The notes under the pieces: model-generated
The model's input: only the letters and a program-made list of their open reading frames with translations
What the model was told of the DNA's origin: nothing
Databases searched by the model: none
Made by a program: the position numbers and the translations under genes
In this document: positions 53,190 through 62,883 of the stretch, piece after piece
Layout: each line of letters begins with the position of its first letter
How positions within the stretch are numbered: position 1 is the stretch's first letter
Source of the DNA: Ignavibacteriota bacterium
GTDB taxonomy: Bacteria > Bacteroidota > Ignavibacteria > Ignavibacteriales > Melioribacteraceae
Length of the DNA stretch: 64,000 nt
Reading direction: 5' to 3'
NCBI GenBank assembly: GCA_013112585.1
Contig: JABFGH010000013.1
Coordinates: 48,877 to 112,876, forward strand

Positions 53190-55511
53190 CTAAAATTCAG
53201 TTTCAAAACCAAAGTAAATTCTTCGCGGAAGTTGAGGTCCATATAGATAAGCCGGGTCTCTATCTACACCCACACCAATATCTTTTTGATATGAATCGAA
53301 AATATTTTGGATACCAAAACTAACCTTGCCTCCGAAATAATCGAAAGCGGGAACTTTGTAGGACATTCCAAAATGTGCGTCAAAGAAAATATCATCAGTC
53401 TCAACAATAATTTCCTCGGCTTCATTCGGTACAGTCATCTTACCGGTATATTTTAATGAAGAAAATAAACTAAGCCGATCAGCAGGATCATAAGATATTC
53501 TTAAAAATCCGAAATCATCCGGGGTTCTTAAAAAATTATCGGTAAACTGGCTATCGAAAATTTCCTGCTTTCTATCATATTTATTGCTTTTAAGAGTAAA
53601 GCCCGCCCTAATTTCAATTTCCTGAATCGGTTTAATTCCTAGATCAAATTCAATTCCCTTAACTGCTGCACTTTCGGCATTGATTCTTTCCCATAAAATT
53701 AATCCGTTTTCAACACCCGATAATTCAGTTGTAAATGCATCCTTTAGACTGGTATAAAAACCGGTAATTCCAAAAAGTACGGCAACATCCCCAATAAATT
53801 GCTGATATTCAAATCCGGCTGTAAATGATTTACTGCTTTCCTCTTTCAAGTTTTCGGCATTTCTAACTACACGCTGTTCGCCGCCTAAAGACTCAATGTG
53901 TAAATCTTCATCAAAAGTTACCGGCGCTTTAAAACCGGTTGTAAAAGATGCTCTAAAATCAAGCCCCCCGGCTATTTCGTATTTTAAATTTAATCTCGGA
54001 CTAATAACAGGGTCATTTAATTCTGAGTGTTTATCAAATCTAACACCTGCAATTAAATTAAAATGATTTTCCAGAAGTGAGATGTCATCTTGAATATACA
54101 AACCGAAGTTTTCATATTTTGAATTGATGTGGTATCGAACATCCTTTACCGATTTATCTTCCAATCTATCCGAGGAGTATTCTGCTCCCGCAGTAAATTT
54201 TTGAGTGCCGATCAATAGATTTGTTCTGCCTCCGATAATATGTGTATTGTTCCTGGTATTACCATAAAAATCGAGTGCGGCAATTCTTTCATTTTCCGAA
54301 AAAATTCCATCACCATTATTATCAATTAATCCCCCGTAGTATGAATCTCTATCTATTTTACTGAACGAATAAAATAGGCTGTAATCAGCCGCATCATTTA
54401 ATGTATGAGTCCACTTCACCTTACCTCCCCATCGCAAATGCTCAACCCATTCTGCAATATCAGCTTCGTGCTGCGGCAGGTTAAGTTTATTTCCTCCTCT
54501 CCTATCTTCATGTATCCTATGGAGTGTTACATTTAGCTGTGAATTAAGGTCGGGTTTATAGAACCAGTTAAAGCCAATTGTTTCATCATTCAATTTACCG
54601 AGTTCTGTAAATCCATCTCCGTTTCTATCATAAGGGTTTCTGTTTCTGGCAGAACCAAATAAAAATGCACCTGTTCTGCCGTCATCGGTAATTAGTTCAG
54701 ACATTATGCCTATCTTGTTTTCAAGTTTGCCTTCTAAACTCCTTCCATTATAACTTACCTTTGTTCTGTTCAATTGCGGTCTTTGCGAAATTATATTTAT
54801 AGTGCCTGCAATTGCGCCGCCGCCGTAAAGTGCCGAACCGCCGCCTTTAACAATTTCAAGCTGGCTGATCATCTCTTGAGGGAATTGTTCCAGTGCATAT
54901 ACTCCCGCTAAAGAACTTACAACAGGGTCGCTGTCAATTAATATTTGAGAATACTTACCATCGAATCCCAGTACTCTAACCTGAGTAAAGTTGCAGTTCT
55001 GGCAGTTATTTTCTACCCGTACGCCCGTCTGTAAACCTAATGCCTCGGCTAAATTTGAAGAATTGGTTTGTTCAATTAACTTCCTTGGAACTACTTCCGT
55101 TTTCACCGGAGATTCTTCATACAAATATTGAGAGGCGGTACCGGTTACTACAATTGTGCTTGTTTCATAAAAAGAGGGTCTAAGCCTAAAATCTAATTCC
55201 AAAATTTTATCTGTATTGATATCAATATTTTGCTTCAATGATTCAAAACCAACCATGGAGACGATTAATTTGTATTGCCCGATTGGAATATTTTTAATTT
55301 CGTAAAAACCCGTTTCATCCGTTGCAGCACCAATAGAAGTGTTCTGAAGAAATACATTAGCACCTATCAAGTTTTCACCATTCGAATCGGTTATAAAACC
55401 TTTCAAGTGTCCAAGTTGTGCAATCGATTTTTCACCTTTGTATTCTGATGAAATCAAATTTATGTTAAGACTTAAAAAAAGTATTGTAAGAATTACTGAA
55501 AAGTTTTTCAT
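53190..55511 (-). CDS. TonB-dependent outer-membrane receptor
   Basis: The 773-residue protein has a signal peptide, a carboxypeptidase-regulatory-like beta-sandwich (about 30-105, GFITDSNGENLIGANVFLQNTS), a TonB plug (about 120-235) and a 22-strand barrel ending RIYFGFETEF. The plug contains an NNCQNCNFTQVRV motif with CxxC. The ATG at 55511 is chosen for its GGAG ribosome site and signal peptide. Being next to Cu/Ag efflux genes suggests a metal or metal-chelate ligand; this is inference. Confidence 0.9.
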   Translation of the reverse strand: MKNFSVILTILFLSLNINLISSEYKGEKSIAQLGHLKGFITDSNGENLIGANVFLQNTSIGAATDETGFYEIKNIPIGQYKLIVSMVGFESLKQNIDINTDKILELDFRLRPSFYETSTIVVTGTASQYLYEESPVKTEVVPRKLIEQTNSSNLAEALGLQTGVRVENNCQNCNFTQVRVLGFDGKYSQILIDSDPVVSSLAGVYALEQFPQEMISQLEIVKGGGSALYGGGAIAGTINIISQRPQLNRTKVSYNGRSLEGKLENKIGIMSELITDDGRTGAFLFGSARNRNPYDRNGDGFTELGKLNDETIGFNWFYKPDLNSQLNVTLHRIHEDRRGGNKLNLPQHEADIAEWVEHLRWGGKVKWTHTLNDAADYSLFYSFSKIDRDSYYGGLIDNNGDGIFSENERIAALDFYGNTRNNTHIIGGRTNLLIGTQKFTAGAEYSSDRLEDKSVKDVRYHINSKYENFGLYIQDDISLLENHFNLIAGVRFDKHSELNDPVISPRLNLKYEIAGGLDFRASFTTGFKAPVTFDEDLHIESLGGEQRVVRNAENLKEESSKSFTAGFEYQQFIGDVAVLFGITGFYTSLKDAFTTELSGVENGLILWERINAESAAVKGIEFDLGIKPIQEIEIRAGFTLKSNKYDRKQEIFDSQFTDNFLRTPDDFGFLRISYDPADRLSLFSSLKYTGKMTVPNEAEEIIVETDDIFFDAHFGMSYKVPAFDYFGGKVSFGIQNIFDSYQKDIGVGVDRDPAYLYGPQLPRRIYFGFETEF

Positions 55512-55577
55512 TTCTACTCCGTAAACCAAGGAAAAGTTGTTAAAATGTTTTTGTAATAATTGTAACTTGACCAAAAC

Positions 55578-55949
55578 TTAAATTTGCGGAGGCGCTCTTA
55601 AAGTAATAGAACTTATTCGGCGGGTGTGTGTGATTTGTAAATTGTTAGTGGATTTTATTGCAAAAAGGAGTGCTATAAATAATAGAACAAAAGATATAAA
55701 GCTAATTTTAATTTTATCTAACGAGAAGGAAGAAAAGTTTAAGTATTCATTTTCGGTGTGACTGTGGCTGTTCTTTTCTCTACTATTTTTTTCAGCTCCA
55801 TCATGTTGTGTTAAATGACTGTGAATTACATGCTTACCATTTGGTAATGTGTGTAAGTGAATTGTGAGAACACTGACAAAATAGAAAGTGGTAAATATAA
55901 AAAGAGTTAAGACCCCTATTAGCTTTATATGTTTTGCAATTTTAATCAT
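55578..55949 (-). CDS. Small His-rich membrane protein upstream of the TonB receptor
   Basis: The 123-residue protein has two membrane helices (about 10-30, 82-100) with an extracytoplasmic loop rich in His (HLHTLPNGKHVIHSHLTQHDG and HSHTEN) and ends ...LRAPPQI. Such proteins are often next to metal-efflux or TonB genes. The His cluster could bind metal ions; function unknown. Confidence 0.72.
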   Translation of the reverse strand: MIKIAKHIKLIGVLTLFIFTTFYFVSVLTIHLHTLPNGKHVIHSHLTQHDGAEKNSREKNSHSHTENEYLNFSSFSLDKIKISFISFVLLFIALLFAIKSTNNLQITHTRRISSITLRAPPQI

Positions 55950-56099
55950 TTATTATATAAAAGGATTATCTTATCAAAAATGTTATTTAAACTTAGTCTT
56001 AATAAGAATAAGTGTCAAGAAAAAAAATTAAAACCATAATTGTTTCTTTTTGATCTGAAATTATGTTGAATTTAATCGTAATAAAAATTACATTAGTCT

Positions 56100-56531
56100 A
56101 TGATCAGTTTCAAAAACAAATATTTAACTCTTGCTTCGGTAGTTTTCACAGTATTAACTATAAATTTTATTTACGCCGGAGTATCTTCAGCTCAGCGAAT
56201 GGACGCAGAAAATTGCTGCCTAAATATGGTTGAAGAAACAAGCTGCTGCATGGTAGAACCGGAAGTTGTTGCAAATCCATCATGCCATCTGGAAGCAAAA
56301 CCGGCGGCAGAAAGTATGAGCAATTGCGGTTGTATCCATGATAATCCAATTTCTGATACTTCTGTATTGTTAAAGGATAATGTTGAATTACTAAAAACTT
56401 TTGCCTCCACAATTGATTATCAAAATGATGTGTCGGCAAAAACTTATTCTTCATCTTCAATAAAAGATTCATTTAAGTTTAATTATAACTCCTCCCCCAT
56501 TTATATTATCAACTCCTCATTCTTGATTTAA
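56100..56531 (+). CDS. Secreted Cys-rich small protein, function unknown
   Basis: The 143-residue protein has a signal peptide (about 1-31) and a Cys-rich middle with CC pairs at NCCLN and SCCMV, then PSCH and NCGCIHD (residues about 39-79), followed by a Ser-rich tail. The Cys/Met/His spacing suggests metal binding. It is divergent from the His-rich protein gene and 106 bp ahead of the efflux operon. No clear ribosome site precedes the ATG, so expression is less certain. Confidence 0.65.
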   Translation: MISFKNKYLTLASVVFTVLTINFIYAGVSSAQRMDAENCCLNMVEETSCCMVEPEVVANPSCHLEAKPAAESMSNCGCIHDNPISDTSVLLKDNVELLKTFASTIDYQNDVSAKTYSSSSIKDSFKFNYNSSPIYIINSSFLI

Positions 56532-56637
56532 ACACAACCTCTTACTTTAATATTTAATTATTTCACATTAAAGCTAAATGTCTATCACTGCATTTTAATT
56601 TGCAGAAATTAAATAGACCATTTTTCAAGAGGTAAAA

Positions 56638-57903
56638 ATGTTTTTACGAAGAATATCTTTAACGATATCAATTATTGTTTTTTGTTCTACAATTTTATTC
56701 GGCGGTTCAAAAAAATCGCTTAATGAATTAATTGATAGAGCAATTTATGTTAGTCCACAATTAAAAATGCTGCAGGCAAAATTTGAAGCAGCTAAAAATA
56801 AAATTCCGCAAAACTCTAATTTGCCGGATCCGCAATTAAAATTAGGACTGGTAAGTCTGCCGGTTAATTCTTTTTCATTAACCCAGGAGCCGATGACGGG
56901 GAAAATGATTTCACTCACGCAGGGAATTCCCTTCCCCGGTAAACTGGGAGCAAATGAAGATGTTAACACAATTGACCCCGAAATTATTTTGCAGATGATT
57001 ATGGAAGAGCAGAATAGAATTACAAAGGAAGTTAAAATTGCCTACTACGATTATCTCTTCTACACAAAAGCTTTACAATTTATTTTAGATAAAAAAGAAT
57101 TGTTTGGCAGCATTCGCGAAGTGGTTCAGACTAAATATGAGGTTTCAAAAGCAAGTCAGCAAAATATTTTAAGTGTTGATCTTGCAATAACAAATATTTC
57201 CGATAAGATTGAAAAACTGAAAGCGGAAAAGGAAATAGCACTTACAAAACTTCAAGTGTATTTACTTTCTTCTGAAAGTATTTCCTTAAATGAAACTGAT
57301 TTGACAAAGCCGGGTGACGAAACTTTTACTTATAAAAAAGTTGAATCATTTGCAGTTGATAGCAGACCTTTGTTAAATCAAATTCAATTGCTCAAAGAAA
57401 AATCAAAGTTTGCCGAAGAGGCTGCTGAATATGAATTCTTACCCGATTTTAATCTTACGCTTCAGTATAATCAGCGCGATGAAATAGCCGCATCGAATAC
57501 AGATTTAGTTGATTTTTTCTCTGTGATAGTAGGGTTTAATTTGCCGATAAATTACGGCGGTAAAAAAAGTGCCAAGGTTGAAGAGGCAAAGTCATTTCAA
57601 GAATATTACGATTACCAATACCAATCTGCACTTCAGTCAATTCAAATTGAATCAGAGACTTTAATTGCTAAACTTAATTCCCTGCGGGAACGCGAGCAAC
57701 TTATTGATGAAACAAAAATGATTCAAGCCGGGGAAACTTTTAATGCGGCTTTATCAAATTATCAAGTTGGTGAAATTGATTTTATAAATGTGATTCAAGC
57801 TGTTAATGATTTATTAGAAATTGAAACTGATTTGTATCGAGTACGTAAAAATTATTTTCAAGAAAAAGCAAAGCTGGCATTTATTGCCGGAACAGAATTT
57901 TAG
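56638..57903 (+). CDS. Outer-membrane efflux protein (TolC/CusC-like) of RND system
   Basis: The 421-residue protein has a signal peptide (1-22) and the two TolC-type repeat halves with long coiled-coil helices and APDPQLKLGL-like NLPDPQLKLGLVSLP. It lacks an obvious lipobox. It should form the outer-membrane duct for the RND pump encoded by the two downstream genes. AGAGGT precedes the ATG. Confidence 0.9.
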   Translation: MFLRRISLTISIIVFCSTILFGGSKKSLNELIDRAIYVSPQLKMLQAKFEAAKNKIPQNSNLPDPQLKLGLVSLPVNSFSLTQEPMTGKMISLTQGIPFPGKLGANEDVNTIDPEIILQMIMEEQNRITKEVKIAYYDYLFYTKALQFILDKKELFGSIREVVQTKYEVSKASQQNILSVDLAITNISDKIEKLKAEKEIALTKLQVYLLSSESISLNETDLTKPGDETFTYKKVESFAVDSRPLLNQIQLLKEKSKFAEEAAEYEFLPDFNLTLQYNQRDEIAASNTDLVDFFSVIVGFNLPINYGGKKSAKVEEAKSFQEYYDYQYQSALQSIQIESETLIAKLNSLREREQLIDETKMIQAGETFNAALSNYQVGEIDFINVIQAVNDLLEIETDLYRVRKNYFQEKAKLAFIAGTEF

Positions 57904-57915
57904 GAGTAAAATAAA

Positions 57916-59595
57916 ATGTTAAGCAAAAATAATTCCCCTCAAAAAGGGAAAAATATTTTAACAATAATTCTAACAGTGCTTTTGGTGGCTGCATTAGGAT
58001 TTATTGTATATCAAAACTTCATTGCGCAAAATAATTCGGTGCATGAACATGAAAGTGAAAACGGCAAACAGCTTTACACATGCGGAATGCATCCGGATAT
58101 TATTTCCGATGAGCCGGGCAACTGTCCTATCTGCGAAATGAAATTAACTCCCATAAAAAATGAAGAACAGGATTCCGGTGAAAAGCAAGTTGCATACTGG
58201 GTTGCTCCAATGGACCCGAATGAAATTTATGATTCACCCGGTAAATCAAAAATGGGTATGGACTTAGTTCCGGTGTATGAAAATGAAATTTCGGGCAGCG
58301 GTGTAGTAAAGATCGATCCGGTAGTTCAGCAGAATATGAATGTGAGACTCTCGGCGATCGAGTCTAAAATTTTATCTTCATCAATTGTAACCAATGGAGT
58401 TGTTACCTCGGACGAGCGAAGCGAATTTTTAATCACCTCGCGTATTGCCGGCTGGATAGAAAAACTATATGTTAATTTTGAAGGGCAGAGTGTTTCAAAA
58501 GGTGAAAAGCTTCTTGATATTTATTCACCGGAATTACTCGCCGCTCAAAAGGAATTTCTAAGTTCACTGAGGTACAAAGAATCGATTAAGAATTCCGGCA
58601 ATGCAGTATTAGTTAAAAGCGGTGATGAACTTTTAACCAACAGTATTAAAAAACTTGAATTGCTTCGAATGTCAGCAGGCGATATAGAATCTTTGATGGA
58701 AAGTAAAAAAGTAAAAGATTACACCCCGCTCTATTCTCCTGCCAACGGTATTGTAATGAAAAAGAATATTGTTGAAGGCGAAAAAATTAAAACCGGTGAA
58801 ATGCTGATGCATATTTCAGATCTTTCAAAACTGTGGGTCATTGCCGATATCTACGAGCACGAAATATCAAAAGTAAAATTAAACTCCGCTGTTAAACTTT
58901 ACCCGAATTCATTTACGAATAAAATATTAAATGGAACGGTATCATTTATTTACCCGACACTCGATGAAAAAACAAGAACTGTTAAGGTAAGGATTGACGT
59001 AAAAAATAGTGATCTGCTCCTGAAGCCGTCAATGCTGGTTCGTGTAGAGATCGAGGGAAAATCTTTTGATGAGATGCCTGTGATTTCTGAGGAAGCCGTT
59101 ATCCGATCCGGAATGAAAAATATTGCGGTACTTGCATTGGGTGAAGGTAAATTCAAACCAGTGGAGGTTGAACTTGGCAATTATTCCAATGGTTATTACC
59201 AGGTGCTGAAAGGATTGCAGCCGGGCAGCAAGGTAGTCAGCTCGGCACAATTTTTAATTGACTCTGAAAGCAGCTTAAAATCTGCGATCAAAAAATTTTC
59301 ATCCGCCGAACAACCAAGTGATGATAAACCAATGAGCGAAGACCATTCTGATCACATTACTGGCAGCGCTGAAAATGAATATGGCGTTGACTCTCCCCTT
59401 ATCAGAACAGGCGTAATTGATGTAGAATCAATTGATGAGAATGGTGACGGTAAAATTTATCAATGCCCAATGGACTGGAATATTCTTGCAGATGAATTTC
59501 AACGCTGCCCGGTTTGTGAAATGAAAATGAAAGAGTACACAATTGATGAAGTTAAAATCAATTTGAAAAAATATGATTATAAATTTAAAGATTAA
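57916..59595 (+). CDS. cusB: RND periplasmic adaptor (CusB-like) with metal-binding domains at both ends
   Basis: The 559-residue protein has an N-terminal membrane anchor (about 13-32), a heavy-metal-binding domain YTCGMHPDIISDEPGNCPIC (Cys56, 70, 73), a second, Cys-less copy (YWVAPMDPNEIYDSPGKSKMG), then the barrel-sandwich/hairpin/beta-barrel adaptor core (about 135-455). The C-terminal tail (about 490-559) is a third metal-binding domain, YQCPMDWN...CPVCEMKMKE. That tail is closely similar to the separate protein encoded at 62884. The protein collects Cu(I)/Ag(I) and feeds it to the RND pump. Confidence 0.92.
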   Translation: MLSKNNSPQKGKNILTIILTVLLVAALGFIVYQNFIAQNNSVHEHESENGKQLYTCGMHPDIISDEPGNCPICEMKLTPIKNEEQDSGEKQVAYWVAPMDPNEIYDSPGKSKMGMDLVPVYENEISGSGVVKIDPVVQQNMNVRLSAIESKILSSSIVTNGVVTSDERSEFLITSRIAGWIEKLYVNFEGQSVSKGEKLLDIYSPELLAAQKEFLSSLRYKESIKNSGNAVLVKSGDELLTNSIKKLELLRMSAGDIESLMESKKVKDYTPLYSPANGIVMKKNIVEGEKIKTGEMLMHISDLSKLWVIADIYEHEISKVKLNSAVKLYPNSFTNKILNGTVSFIYPTLDEKTRTVKVRIDVKNSDLLLKPSMLVRVEIEGKSFDEMPVISEEAVIRSGMKNIAVLALGEGKFKPVEVELGNYSNGYYQVLKGLQPGSKVVSSAQFLIDSESSLKSAIKKFSSAEQPSDDKPMSEDHSDHITGSAENEYGVDSPLIRTGVIDVESIDENGDGKIYQCPMDWNILADEFQRCPVCEMKMKEYTIDEVKINLKKYDYKFKD

Positions 59596-59672
59596 TAGAA
59601 CACAGATGACACAGATTAACTCAGTATTTAATCTGCGCCAATCAGCGCAATCTGCGTTATCAGCGTGCTATT
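59594..59672. repeat. Dispersed imperfect palindrome, copy 2, inside the efflux operon
   Basis: AATAGAACACAGATGACACAGATTAA and AATCTGCGTTATCAGCGTGCTATT form an imperfect inverted pair. The element fills the gap between cusB and cusA, starting at the cusB stop and ending about 8 nt before the cusA ribosome site (TTGGAG). It is related to 41683-41770. Confidence 0.82.
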
Positions 59673-59689
59673 ATTTTTTTGGAGTTTAA

Positions 59690-62600
59690 ATGACAAATAG
59701 AGAAAATATAATTACAAAAATAATTGAGCGGTCAATCAATAATAAGTTTATGGTTATTATGATGACACTCGCATTAATCCTCGGCGGAATTTGGGCGGTT
59801 AAAAATACATCCATCGATGCTATCCCCGATCTCAGTGATGTTCAAGTAATAATTTATACCGAGTATCCCGGTCAGGGACCAAGAATTGTTGAAGACCAGG
59901 TAACTTATCCGATGACGACAAAAATGTTATCCGTACCGTTTGCAAAGGATGTGCGCGGTTACTCGTTTTTCGGTTTTTCTATGGTGTATATAATTTTTGA
60001 AGACGGCACCGATATCTATTGGGCGAGAAGCCGTGTTCTCGAATACTTGAGTTCAATGGGAGGCTCGCTGCCTGAAGGAGTTGCACCGCAGCTTGGTCCT
60101 GACGCTACAGGGCTTGGATGGGTTTATCAATATGTTCTTCAATCCGATGAAAAAGATCTTCAGGAACTCCGTTCAATTCAAGATTGGTTCTTGCGCTACG
60201 AACTCTCATCACTTGATGGTGTTGCAGAAGTAGCAAGCATAGGCGGATTTGTAAAACAGTATCAAGTAAATATCGATCCCATAAAGTTAGCTTCTTACAA
60301 AATTCCTCTGAAAAAAGTAAAGGCTGCAATTAAAAACAGCAATAAGGATGTTGGCGGTAAACTGCTGGAAATAAGTGAAGCAGAGTTTATGGTAAGAGGA
60401 CTTGGCTACATTAAATCGAAAGAGGATATTAAGAATATTGCAATAGGCTACAATCCAAAATCGAATTCGCCAATAAGGATTGAAGATGTGGCAGATGTAA
60501 CGATTGGTCCCGAGCTGCGGCGCGGCGTTGCAGACTGGAACGGTGAAGGAGAAACGGTTGGCGGAATTGTTGTAATACGCTATGGCGAAAATGCGCTTGA
60601 GGTAATTGAACGAGTGAAGGAAAGAATAACTGAGCTTAAAAGTTCACTGCCCGATGATGTTGAAATAATAACAGCTTACGATCGCTCCGAACTTATTTAT
60701 GATGCAATTGATAATCTTTCAGAAAAACTAATAGAAGAAAGTATAATCGTAGCCATTATTATTATTGCATTTCTTCTTCATGTCCGTTCATCGCTTGTAG
60801 CCATTTTCACAATACCAAGTGCGGTACTTGCTTCATTTCTTGTTATGAAACTTCAAGGTATCAACGCAAATATTATGTCGTTAGGGGGAATTGCAATTGC
60901 AATAGGGGCAATGGTCGATGCATCAATTGTTATGGTGGAGAACGCTCACACTCACATGAGCGAAGAACAGGATAAACCGCCCGGTGAACGAAAAAGTCAT
61001 TGGCAGGTAGTACTGGAATCTGCTAAAGAAGTAGGACCTTCAATTTTTTATTCGCTTGCGGTTATTACAGTTTCATTTCTTCCGGTATTTTCTTTGGAAC
61101 AGCAGGAAGGAAGAATGTTCAAACCGCTTGCATTCACAAAAACTTATGCAATGGGTGCTGCTACAATATTTGCCGTAACTATTGTTCCGATACTAATAGG
61201 ATATTTTGTTCGCGGTAAAATGCGTAAGGAAGAAGATAATCCAATAACAAAATTTTTAACTAAAATTTACCATCCCATTGTTGATTTTGTTATTAGGCGA
61301 AGATGGTATGTCATAGTCTCGGCAGCAATTATAGTCGGACTAACAATTATTCCCTACAGTAAAATAGGCTCTGAATTTATGCCTCCGCTTTATGAAGGCG
61401 ATTTACTTTATATGCCCACAACACTCCCCGGCATTTCAGTAACCAAAGCAAAAGAGCTTCTTCAGCAGACGGATAAAATTATTAAATCATTTCCCGAAGT
61501 AAAAACCGTTTTCGGAAAAGTCGGCAGAGCTGAAACTGCAACCGACCCCGCTCCCCTTTCGATGATTGAAACAACTATTCAGCTAAACCCCGAAAGTGAG
61601 TGGCGCGAAGGTATGACGCGCGAAAAACTTGTTGAGGAATTAAATGATGCCGTACAAATTCCGGGGTTAACAAATGCTTGGACAATGCCGATCAAAACTA
61701 GAATTGATATGCTTTCTACCGGAATTAAAACTCCAATTGGAATTAAAATTGCCGGACCCGATTTAAATGTACTGCAGGATTTGGGAAAGCGAATTGAAGA
61801 AGCGGCAAAAACAATTTCCGGTACACGCTCAGCATTTGCAGAGCGTGCTGTGGGCGGTAACTATATTGATTTTGACATTGACCGCGAAGCAATTGCCCGA
61901 TACGGTTTGGTGATTAACGATGTTCAAGATATTATTATGAGTGCAATCGGCGGAATGAATATTACTAAAACTGTAGAAAGTTTAGAACGTTACCCGGTTA
62001 ATCTTCGATACAAAAGAGACTACCGAGATAATATTGAAGCACTAAAGCGCGTACTTGTTCCTATTCCATCCGGCGGAAATATTCCAATCAGCCAGCTTGC
62101 CGATATTACTATTGCAAAAGGTCCGCCAATGATCAAAACGGAAAACGCCCGCCCAAATGTTTGGGTCTATATCGACTTAAAAGATATGGATGTTGGCACT
62201 TACATGGAGTTGGCAAGGGAGAAAATTTCGCAAGAGGTTGAACTTCCAGCAGGCTATTCGTTAACATGGAGCGGGCAATACGAATATCTCGAACGTGCGA
62301 ATCAAAGACTATTGGTAGTTGTTCCGCTTACACTTTTTATTGTTGTCGTTCTGCTTTATATAAATACAAAATCTCTAACTAAAACGGGAATAGTACTGCT
62401 GGCGCTCCCCTTCTCGCTAGTTGGTGCAATTTGGTATTTATACTTAGCGGGATTTAACATGAGCGTTGCCGTGTGGGTTGGTATAATTGCCCTGCTTGGT
62501 ATTGATGCAGAGACCGGAGTCGTTATGCTTCTCTACCTCGATATAGCTTATGAGAAATTTAAAAAAGAAGGCAGGCTCACAAACATGAGCGAATTAAAAG

Positions 62601-62881
62601 AAGCAATTTTTGAAGGAGCGGTTAAAAGAATCCGCCCCAAAATTATGACGGTGATGACAACTTTCCTGGGTCTTCTACCAATCATAATAGGAGTAGGAAC
62701 CGGTTCAGATGTAATGAAAAGAATTGCTGCTCCAATGGTCGGCGGTATTTTTACAAGTATGATTATGGAATTAACAGTTTACCCCGCAATTTTTTATGCA
62801 ATAAAAAAACGGGAGGTTAAAAAACTAATTGAAGATAATTCTCAACAAACAAAAAGTTTAAAAAATATAGATAGGAGTTAA
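59690..62881 (+). CDS. cusA: Cu(I)/Ag(I) RND efflux pump permease (CusA type)
   Basis: The 1063-residue protein has the 12-helix RND layout with two periplasmic loops. The segments ETATDPAPLSMIETTIQL and RIDMLSTGIKTPIGIKI match CusA/SilA rather than CzcA, and the Met in RIDMLSTG fits the methionine relay of the Cu/Ag pumps. The helix 4 proton-relay Asp lies in GAMVDASIVMVENAH. It forms the inner-membrane engine of the tripartite pump. Confidence 0.93.
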   Translation: MTNRENIITKIIERSINNKFMVIMMTLALILGGIWAVKNTSIDAIPDLSDVQVIIYTEYPGQGPRIVEDQVTYPMTTKMLSVPFAKDVRGYSFFGFSMVYIIFEDGTDIYWARSRVLEYLSSMGGSLPEGVAPQLGPDATGLGWVYQYVLQSDEKDLQELRSIQDWFLRYELSSLDGVAEVASIGGFVKQYQVNIDPIKLASYKIPLKKVKAAIKNSNKDVGGKLLEISEAEFMVRGLGYIKSKEDIKNIAIGYNPKSNSPIRIEDVADVTIGPELRRGVADWNGEGETVGGIVVIRYGENALEVIERVKERITELKSSLPDDVEIITAYDRSELIYDAIDNLSEKLIEESIIVAIIIIAFLLHVRSSLVAIFTIPSAVLASFLVMKLQGINANIMSLGGIAIAIGAMVDASIVMVENAHTHMSEEQDKPPGERKSHWQVVLESAKEVGPSIFYSLAVITVSFLPVFSLEQQEGRMFKPLAFTKTYAMGAATIFAVTIVPILIGYFVRGKMRKEEDNPITKFLTKIYHPIVDFVIRRRWYVIVSAAIIVGLTIIPYSKIGSEFMPPLYEGDLLYMPTTLPGISVTKAKELLQQTDKIIKSFPEVKTVFGKVGRAETATDPAPLSMIETTIQLNPESEWREGMTREKLVEELNDAVQIPGLTNAWTMPIKTRIDMLSTGIKTPIGIKIAGPDLNVLQDLGKRIEEAAKTISGTRSAFAERAVGGNYIDFDIDREAIARYGLVINDVQDIIMSAIGGMNITKTVESLERYPVNLRYKRDYRDNIEALKRVLVPIPSGGNIPISQLADITIAKGPPMIKTENARPNVWVYIDLKDMDVGTYMELAREKISQEVELPAGYSLTWSGQYEYLERANQRLLVVVPLTLFIVVVLLYINTKSLTKTGIVLLALPFSLVGAIWYLYLAGFNMSVAVWVGIIALLGIDAETGVVMLLYLDIAYEKFKKEGRLTNMSELKEAIFEGAVKRIRPKIMTVMTTFLGLLPIIIGVGTGSDVMKRIAAPMVGGIFTSMIMELTVYPAIFYAIKKREVKKLIEDNSQQTKSLKNIDRS

Positions 62882-62883
62882 TC

